The translations under genes were made by a program, and so were the position numbers. Below are positions 44,790 through 52,364 of a stretch of DNA of 59,607 nt, one piece after another. Within the stretch, counting starts at the first letter, position 1. Each line of letters begins with the position of its first letter. Under the pieces are notes generated by a model. That model had not been told where the DNA came from, made no database searches, and saw only the letters and a program-made list of their open reading frames with translations. Source of the stretch: Phycisphaerae bacterium (GTDB taxonomy: Bacteria; Planctomycetota; Phycisphaerae; UBA1845; PWPN01); NCBI GenBank assembly GCA_030372985.1, contig JAUCQB010000190.1:1-59607 (forward strand), given 5' to 3'.

Positions 44790-46772
44790 TCAGCTTTCTA
44801 CGTTTTCGACAAAGTGACAGGTGCCGAACCACCCTTGCTTCCCTTCTGCCAGTCGCGTGAATCCCGCCCGCTCAATTCCCCTGACGGAGGGAGTATTCCA
44901 TGATCGACAGTCAATGAAAATCCTCTCCGTACCGCAAGCCGCGAGGCTGCTGATCACATGTTGCAGAGTGGCTGTGTACACACCTCGATTGCGGAACTGA
45001 GGCAGCGTAAGACACTTCCTGACGAGCACGTCCTTCCTGCCAAGAGGAACGAAGTAGTCTTCAGCGTTTTCAGGGCATGTAGACCAGCAGACCCCAGCCG
45101 GTTCTCCGTCGATATAACTGACCCACAGCACGTCGCCGGCCAGCAGGCTAGCCTCGTACTCGAGCCAAATGAATCTCCCCCCATGCGCAATAATCGCATT
45201 CTTCACCTTCTCATCTACCTCATAGTGAGAACGGAACTCCTTAACTTCGAAATCGGCTGGCGGGACCACGGGAACCAACGGCTCTCCCGCAGGGATGGAG
45301 AACACCACATGATGCCTCAGGAACACTTTCCGGTACTGGTGAAACAGGAGCGACCAGCAACGCGATACACCAAGGGCCTCGCGCATCCGCCGGCGTCCAC
45401 GAACAAACAGCGATGCAGGCCAGCACCAGATCATACCAATGTGACGCAAGAATTGAGAAGAATCGCTCGGCCAGATCCGCAGACGAATCCATCGGCGGAT
45501 CAAGCCGCTCCGTCTCCACGGCAGACTCGGCGCGAGGTGCTGATACCACAGACGATACCCCACCAGGTCGTGCAGGAGGGCGATCTTCCGCAGAATCCAG
45601 ACCCTCAACGCCGGTAAAGTTCCTGCATGTGTCACGGCGATGCTCACCAGCGGGTACAATCGCCCGCCCAGTTTGAGCTTGTACGGGTAGTAGCCGATGC
45701 CCATGTCGACCTGCGAAAGCCCCTGCTCGATGGCGGTCTTCACCAGGTCGCAGGCCCCGACCCGGCCGGGGAAACAGAAGTGCCAGCGCGGATCCATGCT
45801 TCGGGCCGCCAGGAACCAGTGTATCCGCCGGCCGAACCGGAATGCATAGGCCATCGAGAGCATCTGATCGTCGGCCCTGACCTCCCGCATCACCAGCCGA
45901 CCGGATCGGGCGGCCGCACGGGCAACATCGGCGTGAAACGCTCGGGCCCCCGGCCAGTCCTCGAAATGCCCTTGATGCCCCTTCTCGGTCCACTGAGCCT
46001 GATGAAACTCGATGAAGCGCTCCATCGCCGCCTGCGCATCACCGCCACACGCCGCATCCATGCCCACCAGCCCATGCTCGGACGACAGCCTGCGGCTTTC
46101 CTTGCGGATGTTGTGCCGCTCCCGATACGAAAGACCCTTGAGGTACGCGTCGAACGAGCCAGGCAGGTCGATCAGCGTGTGGGGGTGCGGATTCCGTATC
46201 TGTTCGACCTGTCCGACATGGCAGGCCGAACCCAACAGCCGCACGAGCACATCCGTGTGCGCAAAATAGCCGGGCAGACGCCCGAAATGAATGAGATCCC
46301 AGCCGTCGCCCCGAGTGATCTTATCGACCAGCATGGCCAGGACTTCTTCCGCCTGGTCCCGGTGCAGCAGCAGAGCGGCCGTGGCCGTGGAATGATCGCA
46401 CCCCACGATCCGCAAGGCCCTCACGCGCAGCGGCCCGGCCGCGAGCTCCTCCCGAAACAGGGGGGCAACCCCGACCAACTGCCCCCCGTCCACGAACACG
46501 TGAATCTCCAGCCGCCGTCGGCTGCCGTAGTGCTTCCACCACAACGCACACCAGTCGAAGGAGCCGAAGAAATCCCCCTCCTCGGCCGCCAGGGCATCCC
46601 ACGCCTCCCGGATCTCGCCGGCGGACTCGAAACAGTCGTAAACGCGGTGTTCCAGCGGCACGTTCATGTCGCCATTCGCATCACTCGAAGCGCCGGCGTT
46701 GTGGACTTGCCGGTCCGCATCACTCTGCGTCGTGCCACGATTTGGATGCGTAGCTTCCGTTGGCGTGGTCAC
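44790..46772 (-). CDS. FemAB-GNAT fusion protein
   Basis: From the GTG at 46772, which overlaps the stop of the small Cys-rich gene as GTGA, the protein is 660 residues. The N-terminal part (about 40-390) is an acetyltransf_6/FemAB fold: FGSFDWCALWWKHYG, YLKGLSYRERHNIRKESRRL, AFRFGRRIHWFLAARSMDP and GYYPYKLKLGGRLY. The C-terminal 170 or so residues form a second GNAT domain (LTLPQFRNRGVYTATLQHVI and SWNTPSVRGIERAGFTRL). A two-module acyl- or aminoacyltransferase acting on an EPS intermediate is the simplest reading; donor and acceptor are unknown. The frame is open to 46814, but the coupled start is preferred. Confidence 0.8.
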   Translation of the reverse strand: MTTPTEATHPNRGTTQSDADRQVHNAGASSDANGDMNVPLEHRVYDCFESAGEIREAWDALAAEEGDFFGSFDWCALWWKHYGSRRRLEIHVFVDGGQLVGVAPLFREELAAGPLRVRALRIVGCDHSTATAALLLHRDQAEEVLAMLVDKITRGDGWDLIHFGRLPGYFAHTDVLVRLLGSACHVGQVEQIRNPHPHTLIDLPGSFDAYLKGLSYRERHNIRKESRRLSSEHGLVGMDAACGGDAQAAMERFIEFHQAQWTEKGHQGHFEDWPGARAFHADVARAAARSGRLVMREVRADDQMLSMAYAFRFGRRIHWFLAARSMDPRWHFCFPGRVGACDLVKTAIEQGLSQVDMGIGYYPYKLKLGGRLYPLVSIAVTHAGTLPALRVWILRKIALLHDLVGYRLWYQHLAPSLPWRRSGLIRRWIRLRIWPSDSSQFLRHIGMIWCWPASLFVRGRRRMREALGVSRCWSLLFHQYRKVFLRHHVVFSIPAGEPLVPVVPPADFEVKEFRSHYEVDEKVKNAIIAHGGRFIWLEYEASLLAGDVLWVSYIDGEPAGVCWSTCPENAEDYFVPLGRKDVLVRKCLTLPQFRNRGVYTATLQHVISSLAACGTERIFIDCRSWNTPSVRGIERAGFTRLAEGKQGWFGTCHFVENVES

Positions 46773-47281
46773 TCTGCTTTCTCCACCCACTCCGTGCGCC
46801 AGAAGAAGAAGCACATCCGCTGGCAGCCCTGCGTGTCAGGATGCCCCGAGCCGTCGCAGTGCACGCCTTCGAGAAGAATGAGGTTCTTGCACTTGAGCAT
46901 CTTCCATCGCCGCTCGTCGAAGAACCGGTCCACACGCTGGGCCACGCGGAACTCCTGACCGCAATACCGGGCCATCGGGAGCAGAAAGCCGCAACCCTTG
47001 CAGGAACCGTTCGCATCAAGCGTGCTCTCGATCTCCTTGAGAGACCGCACTCGCACACGGTCACCGGTGTTGATCTCGGCGGGCGCCGGGACGACCAAGC
47101 CCGGGTCTGCGGAGCCGGTAACCTGACCGCTTGAGCGACGGAGGCCCAGCGCACGGCGCAGTTTGCGTACTGCATTGCGCGTCCGCCGCCGGAGGTACCA
47201 GAGCCAGGGTTCACGGCCACACTCCGTGTTGACCATCATCTGACAATTGTCTTTCAACCTGCTGTCAGAGTCCTGCGGCAT
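46769..47281 (-). CDS. Small Cys-rich SH3-like protein, unknown
   Basis: The 170-residue protein has a variable N-terminus (1-65) and a conserved-looking core: GDRVRVRSLKEIESTLD (an SH3/KOW-like strand pattern), then SCKGCGFL, ARYCGQEFRV, VDRFFDERRWKMLKCKN, LEGVHCDG and CQRMCFFFWRTEW. Seven cysteines (94, 97, 107, 131, 142, 153, 157) and nearby His suggest two metal sites. The start at 47281 is an ATG. It lies between the radical SAM gene and the FemAB fusion, coupled to the latter. I recognise the pattern from uncharacterised proteins in glycan loci but know no function. Confidence 0.65.
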   Translation of the reverse strand: MPQDSDSRLKDNCQMMVNTECGREPWLWYLRRRTRNAVRKLRRALGLRRSSGQVTGSADPGLVVPAPAEINTGDRVRVRSLKEIESTLDANGSCKGCGFLLPMARYCGQEFRVAQRVDRFFDERRWKMLKCKNLILLEGVHCDGSGHPDTQGCQRMCFFFWRTEWVEKAE

Positions 47282-47317
47282 TGCGGCACCCTCGTCCCAT
47301 CGTGGTCCCCGCCGACC

Positions 47318-48850
47318 TTACCGACGCCCAAACGCCTGCTCGGCGGCCGTCACAGGGGCAAAGATCAATCTTTCCAGGCACGGCGAATGCATATGCGTCC
47401 ACTCGGACACGTCGAGCATGGTCCGATGCGCCCATCTTAAAAGGCGATTGGAGCGGCGACGATTGTGCAGGTACATGAAGCGGAACACCTGCCGGATTCT
47501 TTTCTTGACCTGTGGCGGATAATGGAAGAAATCGGCATCGAGCACCGCACCACGGGCAAACACGCGCCTTTCGAAAAAGGAATGCCGTGCCAGGTCCGGC
47601 GCGTCATAGTTTCTCTCTCTACCCAGCCACCAATCGCGGAAAGAGTACCGATCCTTGTATTGCTCATAAACCTCGGTGCCGGGGAACGGAATGAGCACCG
47701 AGGCTATTGCCGGATGGAAACTGTCGACGTAGGGAGACAAGTCCACCATCAGTTGTTGCGTGGCATCGATCTCGGCCGTGCCTTCCCAAGGAAAGCCGAG
47801 AATGAAGAAGACACAAGGGCGGATGCCCGCCTCGGCGGTCCAGGCGATGACTCGCCTGACCATCTCCACGGTGTGAGGCTTGTGGATTCGCTTGAGCGTC
47901 TCGGGGCATCCGCTCTCCACCCCGTAGTCAACTCTGACACAGCCGGCCGCTGCGGCATCGCGCAGCAGATCCTCGTTGACCTGATCGATCCGGGTCATCA
48001 TGCTCCACGTCACCTTCAGGCCGCTGTCCCGAAGACCCGAGCACAGGTCCCTGACGCGTTCCTTGTTGACGGTCATGGCGTCGTCCACAAAGTGGAAATG
48101 CCGGGTCCCGTACCGGCCGTAGACCTCCTTCATCTCCCGCAAGATGCTGTCGGCCGAGCGGAAACGAAAACGCTTGCCGAACAGGTCCCCGGCACAGTAG
48201 GTACATCGCGCCGGGCACCCTCGCGAAGTGAAGAGATTCGCGTGCAGAGCACCGTCAACCGTCCCGCCGTAATCCTTGGGGTCCACCAGATGCCTGGCCG
48301 GAAACGGCAGCGTATCCAGGTCGGTGACCACCGGCCTCGAATCAGTACGCCGGATAGAACCGTCGTTATCCCGATAGACCCAGCCCAACACCTCGTGCCG
48401 CGGGAGCCGTCCTGCCAGCGACATCACCGCATCGAGAATCGTGCTCTCACCCTCACCGACCACGACAGCGTCAAACCCGTGCGAAAGGGGTTCTTCCGGC
48501 AGGATGGTCGCGTGAGGCCCGCCCGCCAGAAGCCTCGCCCCTGTCTGCCTGAGCAGCCCGGCAAGGCGATAGCTCTCACGGACCAGCGGCGTGAGGAGGG
48601 TCATGCCAATCACCTGCGGCCGGAATCCCGATGCCAGACGGACAATTTCTTCGGAGTCTCGCCTGTTCGCGGCCGCATTGGCATCCATGAGCCGCACTTC
48701 AATACCAGCTTGCTCCAGGACGGCACCTAACATCATCAAAGCGGCCGGACAACTCTCGTGCATCTGGGAGCGGGACGGCGGATAGATCAACAGCACCCGA
48801 ACAGCCTCCGCCGGCCGTGACTTCTGAAACTTGTCAGACTCCGAGTTCAT
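47318..48850 (-). CDS. B12-binding-domain radical SAM protein
   Basis: With the ATG at 48850 the protein is 510 residues. The N-terminal part is a cobalamin-binding-type Rossmann domain (VRVLLIYPPSRS, LAGGPHATILPEEPL, VVVGEGEST). The radical SAM domain has the 4Fe-4S site in SRGCPARCTYC (C212, C216, C219), and FVDDAMTVNKERV lies on the next strand. The C-terminal tail is helix-rich. Members of this class methylate unactivated carbons or carry out other radical reactions. The EPS context suggests modification of a sugar or lipid, but this is inference. It is the first gene after repeat copy 1. Confidence 0.9.
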   Translation of the reverse strand: MNSESDKFQKSRPAEAVRVLLIYPPSRSQMHESCPAALMMLGAVLEQAGIEVRLMDANAAANRRDSEEIVRLASGFRPQVIGMTLLTPLVRESYRLAGLLRQTGARLLAGGPHATILPEEPLSHGFDAVVVGEGESTILDAVMSLAGRLPRHEVLGWVYRDNDGSIRRTDSRPVVTDLDTLPFPARHLVDPKDYGGTVDGALHANLFTSRGCPARCTYCAGDLFGKRFRFRSADSILREMKEVYGRYGTRHFHFVDDAMTVNKERVRDLCSGLRDSGLKVTWSMMTRIDQVNEDLLRDAAAAGCVRVDYGVESGCPETLKRIHKPHTVEMVRRVIAWTAEAGIRPCVFFILGFPWEGTAEIDATQQLMVDLSPYVDSFHPAIASVLIPFPGTEVYEQYKDRYSFRDWWLGRERNYDAPDLARHSFFERRVFARGAVLDADFFHYPPQVKKRIRQVFRFMYLHNRRRSNRLLRWAHRTMLDVSEWTHMHSPCLERLIFAPVTAAEQAFGRR

Positions 48851-48930
48851 ACTTCTCGCCGCGGGAACCAAAGAGAATACGACCAATACAACACGGGACG
48901 CTGACGATCGGCCGGCCGATGACCGTCTTC

Positions 48931-49121
48931 ACCCCCAGTTGCATAAGAATCGCCGCAGGTGTGCAGGACAGCCCTTGTGGATCGGGCGTGTTGTGCCGAA
49001 TCACCGCTGTTTCCGGAGTTCACCGGTGGTGATGTTGATCGGCGACGGCACAATACAGCCCATTCTCAATTCTGCATTCACAATTCTGCATTCCCCGGCG
49101 TTGCCGTATGCAACGCTGGGG
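48931..49121. repeat. Dispersed 191-bp repeat, copy 1, with terminal hairpin
   Basis: This stretch is near-identical to 54457-54648: CCCCAGTTGC at the left, GGATCGGGCGTGTTGTGCCG in the middle, and CATTCTCAATTC-type words at the right. The right end is a 12-bp stem (CCCCGGCGTTGC at 49093-49104, GCAACGCTGGGG at 49110-49121, one G-T pair) around a 5-base loop. It abuts the stop codon of the GT2 gene by one base. Confidence 0.9.
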
Positions 49122-49122
49122 T

Positions 49123-50079
49123 TCACACACATCTGGGCACCCGGCCGGTCAGGTGAAATCGCAACGCAGTCATTGTCATAGGCCACTGCTGCTTCGCCAC
49201 CTCCGCACGGTGCCCCCCCATAAGGTAATATGCGGCTAGCAGCGGCAACCGTATCATCGAGGCTGTACAGAACAGCCCATTGGCTATCCACCTGGTGAGC
49301 TTGCCGGACTTCTTCTCCAAAAACATGAGCACGCTTCTCCGCTGAAACACGTGCATATCCAGGGCACACTGAGACGAACTCGCTTTCCAGTAATGGATGA
49401 TCGTCGGCTCGGGTGCGTACAGGACCTTCCAACCGGCCTTGTGAAAGCGCCAGCACCAGTCGGTGTCCTCGGAGTACATGAAGTACTCCTCGGACATCGG
49501 CCCGACCTGCTGGACGGCCTCCCGGCAGGCCAGCATGAAGCAGCCGGCAACGACGTCCACGGACATGATCGTATCGTAATCCCACCAGGTCATCCGGGAC
49601 CGCCCGAAAAAGCGACTGCGGGGAAACGCCGCTGCCAATCGGCTCAGGGACAGCATCAGATTGAGCAGGCTCGGGAACATGTAGCAGTTCAGTTGAACCT
49701 GACCGTCGCCGAGCAGCGTCCGGCATCCCACCAGGCCGGCCTCGGGGTGCGAGTCGGCGAAGTCAACCGCCTTGGCAATCGCGCGATCCAGTACGCGGGT
49801 ATCGGGATTGAGTAAGAGGAAATAACGACCGACGGCCGCTGCCATGCCCTGGTTGTTCGCGGCCGCAAAACCACGGTTGTCCCGGTTACGGATCAGCTTT
49901 GCCTGTGGAAACTCGCCGGCCACCATGTCGGCCGAGCCGTCAGAAGAAGCATTGTCCACGACAATGACCTCAAATCCAATGCCTCCTGTCTCCTCATAAA
50001 TGCTCCGAAGACAATCCCGCAGCAGGTCGCGTGTGTTCCAGTTGACGATGATGATCGAAACGTCGAGTATCTGCGGCAT
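49123..50079 (-). CDS. Glycosyltransferase family 2 (rhamnosyltransferase-like)
   Basis: From the ATG at 50079, overlapping the GNAT stop as TGATG, the protein is 318 residues. Landmarks are SIIIVNWNTRDLLRDCL, IVVDNASSDGS, the LLLNPDTRVL donor site, and the EEYFMYSEDTDWCWR acceptor region with catalytic acids. The pattern is that of WbbL/rhamnosyltransferase-type GT2 enzymes, fitting the neighbouring rfbD (dTDP-rhamnose synthesis). The gene ends one base before the hairpin of repeat copy 1. Confidence 0.92.
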   Translation of the reverse strand: MPQILDVSIIIVNWNTRDLLRDCLRSIYEETGGIGFEVIVVDNASSDGSADMVAGEFPQAKLIRNRDNRGFAAANNQGMAAAVGRYFLLLNPDTRVLDRAIAKAVDFADSHPEAGLVGCRTLLGDGQVQLNCYMFPSLLNLMLSLSRLAAAFPRSRFFGRSRMTWWDYDTIMSVDVVAGCFMLACREAVQQVGPMSEEYFMYSEDTDWCWRFHKAGWKVLYAPEPTIIHYWKASSSQCALDMHVFQRRSVLMFLEKKSGKLTRWIANGLFCTASMIRLPLLAAYYLMGGHRAEVAKQQWPMTMTALRFHLTGRVPRCV

Positions 50080-51263
50080 CACAAGAGATCCATGGGCGAG
50101 CGGAGCCACAGTTCTCCCTCCAGGCCCGAGATGGCGGCATCACCGGCGCTGATGGCCTGCATGATGTCCGGGTCGCGAGCATGAACCAGGCCCCAGCAGC
50201 CTCGCTTGAAGATGCAGTTGCGATCCAGCAATGCCGAAAGGAAGCGAGCGTCAAGCCGGCCACCGACGGCCACCAGCCGCTCTCTCATGGCCATGCCGAA
50301 GAGAACATCCAGGACGGTTCCGATCGCCCCGGGGCGGGCACCCAGAAAAACAACCTCACCGAACCGCTGCCGTCTCACATAGACAAGGAAGCCGCCCAGA
50401 GAGCGCCCACCTGCATCCACGACCACGTTGCCCCGCAGACGCCCCCGATCCGTGTTCTCAAGGAGGCGGGCCCAGAGCCATTCTGCCGTATCCGGATCGT
50501 ACTCGGGCCTCAGCGCACAGCCCCCGGACACCTCGGGAATGCAGGACAGAAACGTCGACGCATCCAGCGGCGGCCCAAGGCCGGACTCCGATCCGACAGG
50601 CACCATTCTTCGCCATTTTCGAAAGGCCACGAGATCCACCATTGCACAGACCGGCCACAATGAGGCATTGGCCAGGCGGCCGATCTGGCCGTGACGCCAC
50701 GCCCCGAGCAGGTACCGGCTCGGGCGCAAGGGCCAGATCCAGTCCATGCTGTACGACGGCAGGGTGCTCCCTCCGGCCCCCTCCCAGAACTGACGCCCCT
50801 TGTCATTGGCCCCGTCGCTGAACGAGATATCCTGCGGGCCTGCGAGGAATTTCCTGACCAGCCTGACCGCCGCGATCGGGTGACCGCTGTCGGCCTTCAC
50901 CATCAGGCGATGGGCAATCGCCAACCGGATACGCCGTCCCCGAAACGACATGGGCCGGGCGATGCGTCCCATGAAACCGACCACTTCCCCTGTCGCCGTG
51001 CGGTAGACAAGCGAGGGCAGATCGGCGTCCGGCCAGGGGTTCCTGAAGAAGACCTCGCGGTAGTAGTCCTTGAGCCTCTCAGGTGCCGGCGTGTCCTTGC
51101 CATGGAACACCTGGTGATGAATGGCCGCAACCTCGGGAATGTCCGACTCCTGACACGCTTCCACCGACCCGCCGGCCGATCCAAAGGGAACCCGCACCGG
51201 CAAGACCGGATGATCCGTCGGCAAGGCGACGTCCTGCTCCGAAGAATATTTCGCTATTGTCAT
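50079..51263 (-). CDS. GNAT-like acyltransferase family protein
   Basis: This 394-residue protein begins with a disordered segment. A GNAT-like N-terminal half follows (ESDIPEVAAIHHQVFHGKD, RTATGEVVGFMGRIA, IRLAIAHRLMVKADSGH), then a second half of mixed structure with a possible second acyltransferase fold (FLVYVRRQRFGEVVFLGARPG). It is likely another acyl- or aminoacyl-transferase of the locus. The ATG at 51263 follows the PP-loop gene by eight bases. No catalytic residues are certain, so the family call is moderate. Confidence 0.65.
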   Translation of the reverse strand: MTIAKYSSEQDVALPTDHPVLPVRVPFGSAGGSVEACQESDIPEVAAIHHQVFHGKDTPAPERLKDYYREVFFRNPWPDADLPSLVYRTATGEVVGFMGRIARPMSFRGRRIRLAIAHRLMVKADSGHPIAAVRLVRKFLAGPQDISFSDGANDKGRQFWEGAGGSTLPSYSMDWIWPLRPSRYLLGAWRHGQIGRLANASLWPVCAMVDLVAFRKWRRMVPVGSESGLGPPLDASTFLSCIPEVSGGCALRPEYDPDTAEWLWARLLENTDRGRLRGNVVVDAGGRSLGGFLVYVRRQRFGEVVFLGARPGAIGTVLDVLFGMAMRERLVAVGGRLDARFLSALLDRNCIFKRGCWGLVHARDPDIMQAISAGDAAISGLEGELWLRSPMDLL

Positions 51264-51271
51264 TCAGTTCT

Positions 51272-52324
51272 TCAGGCCGAGCCGTGCAACTCCTGAGAAA
51301 TCTGCGACGCTCCGCAACCGTTGCTGCTCAGATCCTGTAGGGCGCTCACGGTCAATGGTGCCCGCAGCAGGTGTTCGGCCGTGCGCCGCTTGGCCTTGAT
51401 GTCACGGTAAACCCGTTCCACCTCCTGCCGGGAAAAGCCCAGAGCCGTCCCTGCCTGCTCCGGGGCCACGTCATGGATAAACGCATGGAGCAGAGCGTCC
51501 ATCTTGTCATAGGGCAGTGCAAAGTAGAACTCCTCCTGGGTCTGCGGCAGGCTGTAGGTGTCGGTGCTCGGAGGCTGATTGCGGATTCCCTCCGGCAGGC
51601 CCAGGAAGGCGGCCAAAGCATAGACCTGCGTCTTGTAAAGATGAGCGATCGGCTTGAGGTCCGCCAGTCCGTCGCCCCCGCGAACGAAGAAACCCAGGTC
51701 GTACTCCAGGCGATTGGGCGTGCCCAGGACGGCATAGTTCAGCCGCTCGGCATGGTAATACTCCAGCAACTTCCGCGTTCGCTGCTTCATGTTGGTCGCC
51801 GCGACGATCTGAAGATAGACCTCCAGCGGCATACGCCGGCGCTCCTGACGGCCGTCGGGCGACGCGACGATCAGATTAAAGTAGTTCAGCCGGTCCTGGT
51901 CCAGCAGGTGCTCCGCCACCGCGATCTTCATTCGCCATCCCGGCCCATACTCAGGGAACAAACGGCGGACCGCGTCGTCACGGCGACGGTAGCAGCCCAG
52001 CGCATCGAGTGCGGGGGCAATATCCTCGATCTCGCAGGCGATGCCCGCAAACTCGCAGACCAGCTGGCCCTTGGCGGTAGTGTCGGCCGCCGAGTCCCTC
52101 TCCGGCAACAACAGGCCCAGGACCCGCTGCGCTCCGAGGGCCCGAGCCGCCAGCACCGCGCAGACCGCCGAATCGACGCCTCCGCTGACCGCCACCACAA
52201 CCCCTCGCCGATGCAGCCGGCGACCGACCATCTCCCGGATCGATTCCTCGATGTGGCCGGCAACCTTGCCGCAGTCAATCTGCAAGGACTCGACGCCTCG
52301 CCACTGCCCGGCAGATTGTGACAT
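51272..52324 (-). CDS. nadE: NAD+ synthase-like PP-loop amide-forming enzyme
   Basis: From the ATG at 52324 (GAGG nine bases upstream) the protein is 350 residues. The PP-loop is SGGVDSA (47-53), and the NadE-type later motifs GTPNRLEYDLGFFVRGGDGLADLKP and LYKTQVYALAAFL are present. It lacks the amidohydrolase domain of glutamine-dependent NadE. The usual QTDE-type acceptor motif reads QTQEE. In central metabolism the reaction is ATP-dependent amidation of deamido-NAD with ammonia; in this cluster, next to an asparagine synthase homologue, it may amidate another carboxylate. A plain NadE remains possible. Confidence 0.75.
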   Translation of the reverse strand: MSQSAGQWRGVESLQIDCGKVAGHIEESIREMVGRRLHRRGVVVAVSGGVDSAVCAVLAARALGAQRVLGLLLPERDSAADTTAKGQLVCEFAGIACEIEDIAPALDALGCYRRRDDAVRRLFPEYGPGWRMKIAVAEHLLDQDRLNYFNLIVASPDGRQERRRMPLEVYLQIVAATNMKQRTRKLLEYYHAERLNYAVLGTPNRLEYDLGFFVRGGDGLADLKPIAHLYKTQVYALAAFLGLPEGIRNQPPSTDTYSLPQTQEEFYFALPYDKMDALLHAFIHDVAPEQAGTALGFSRQEVERVYRDIKAKRRTAEHLLRAPLTVSALQDLSSNGCGASQISQELHGSA

Positions 52325-52364
52325 GCTCACAAACCTCGATGAGGACACAACGTCAACAGCCCGA

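Noticed and set aside
45627..46958. 443-codon forward open frame
   Set aside because: It is antisense to the FemAB-GNAT fusion, which has domain motifs and a coupled start; the forward frame has none.
47465..48730. 421-codon forward open frame
   Set aside because: It is antisense to the radical SAM gene with its Cys motif; shadow of codon bias.
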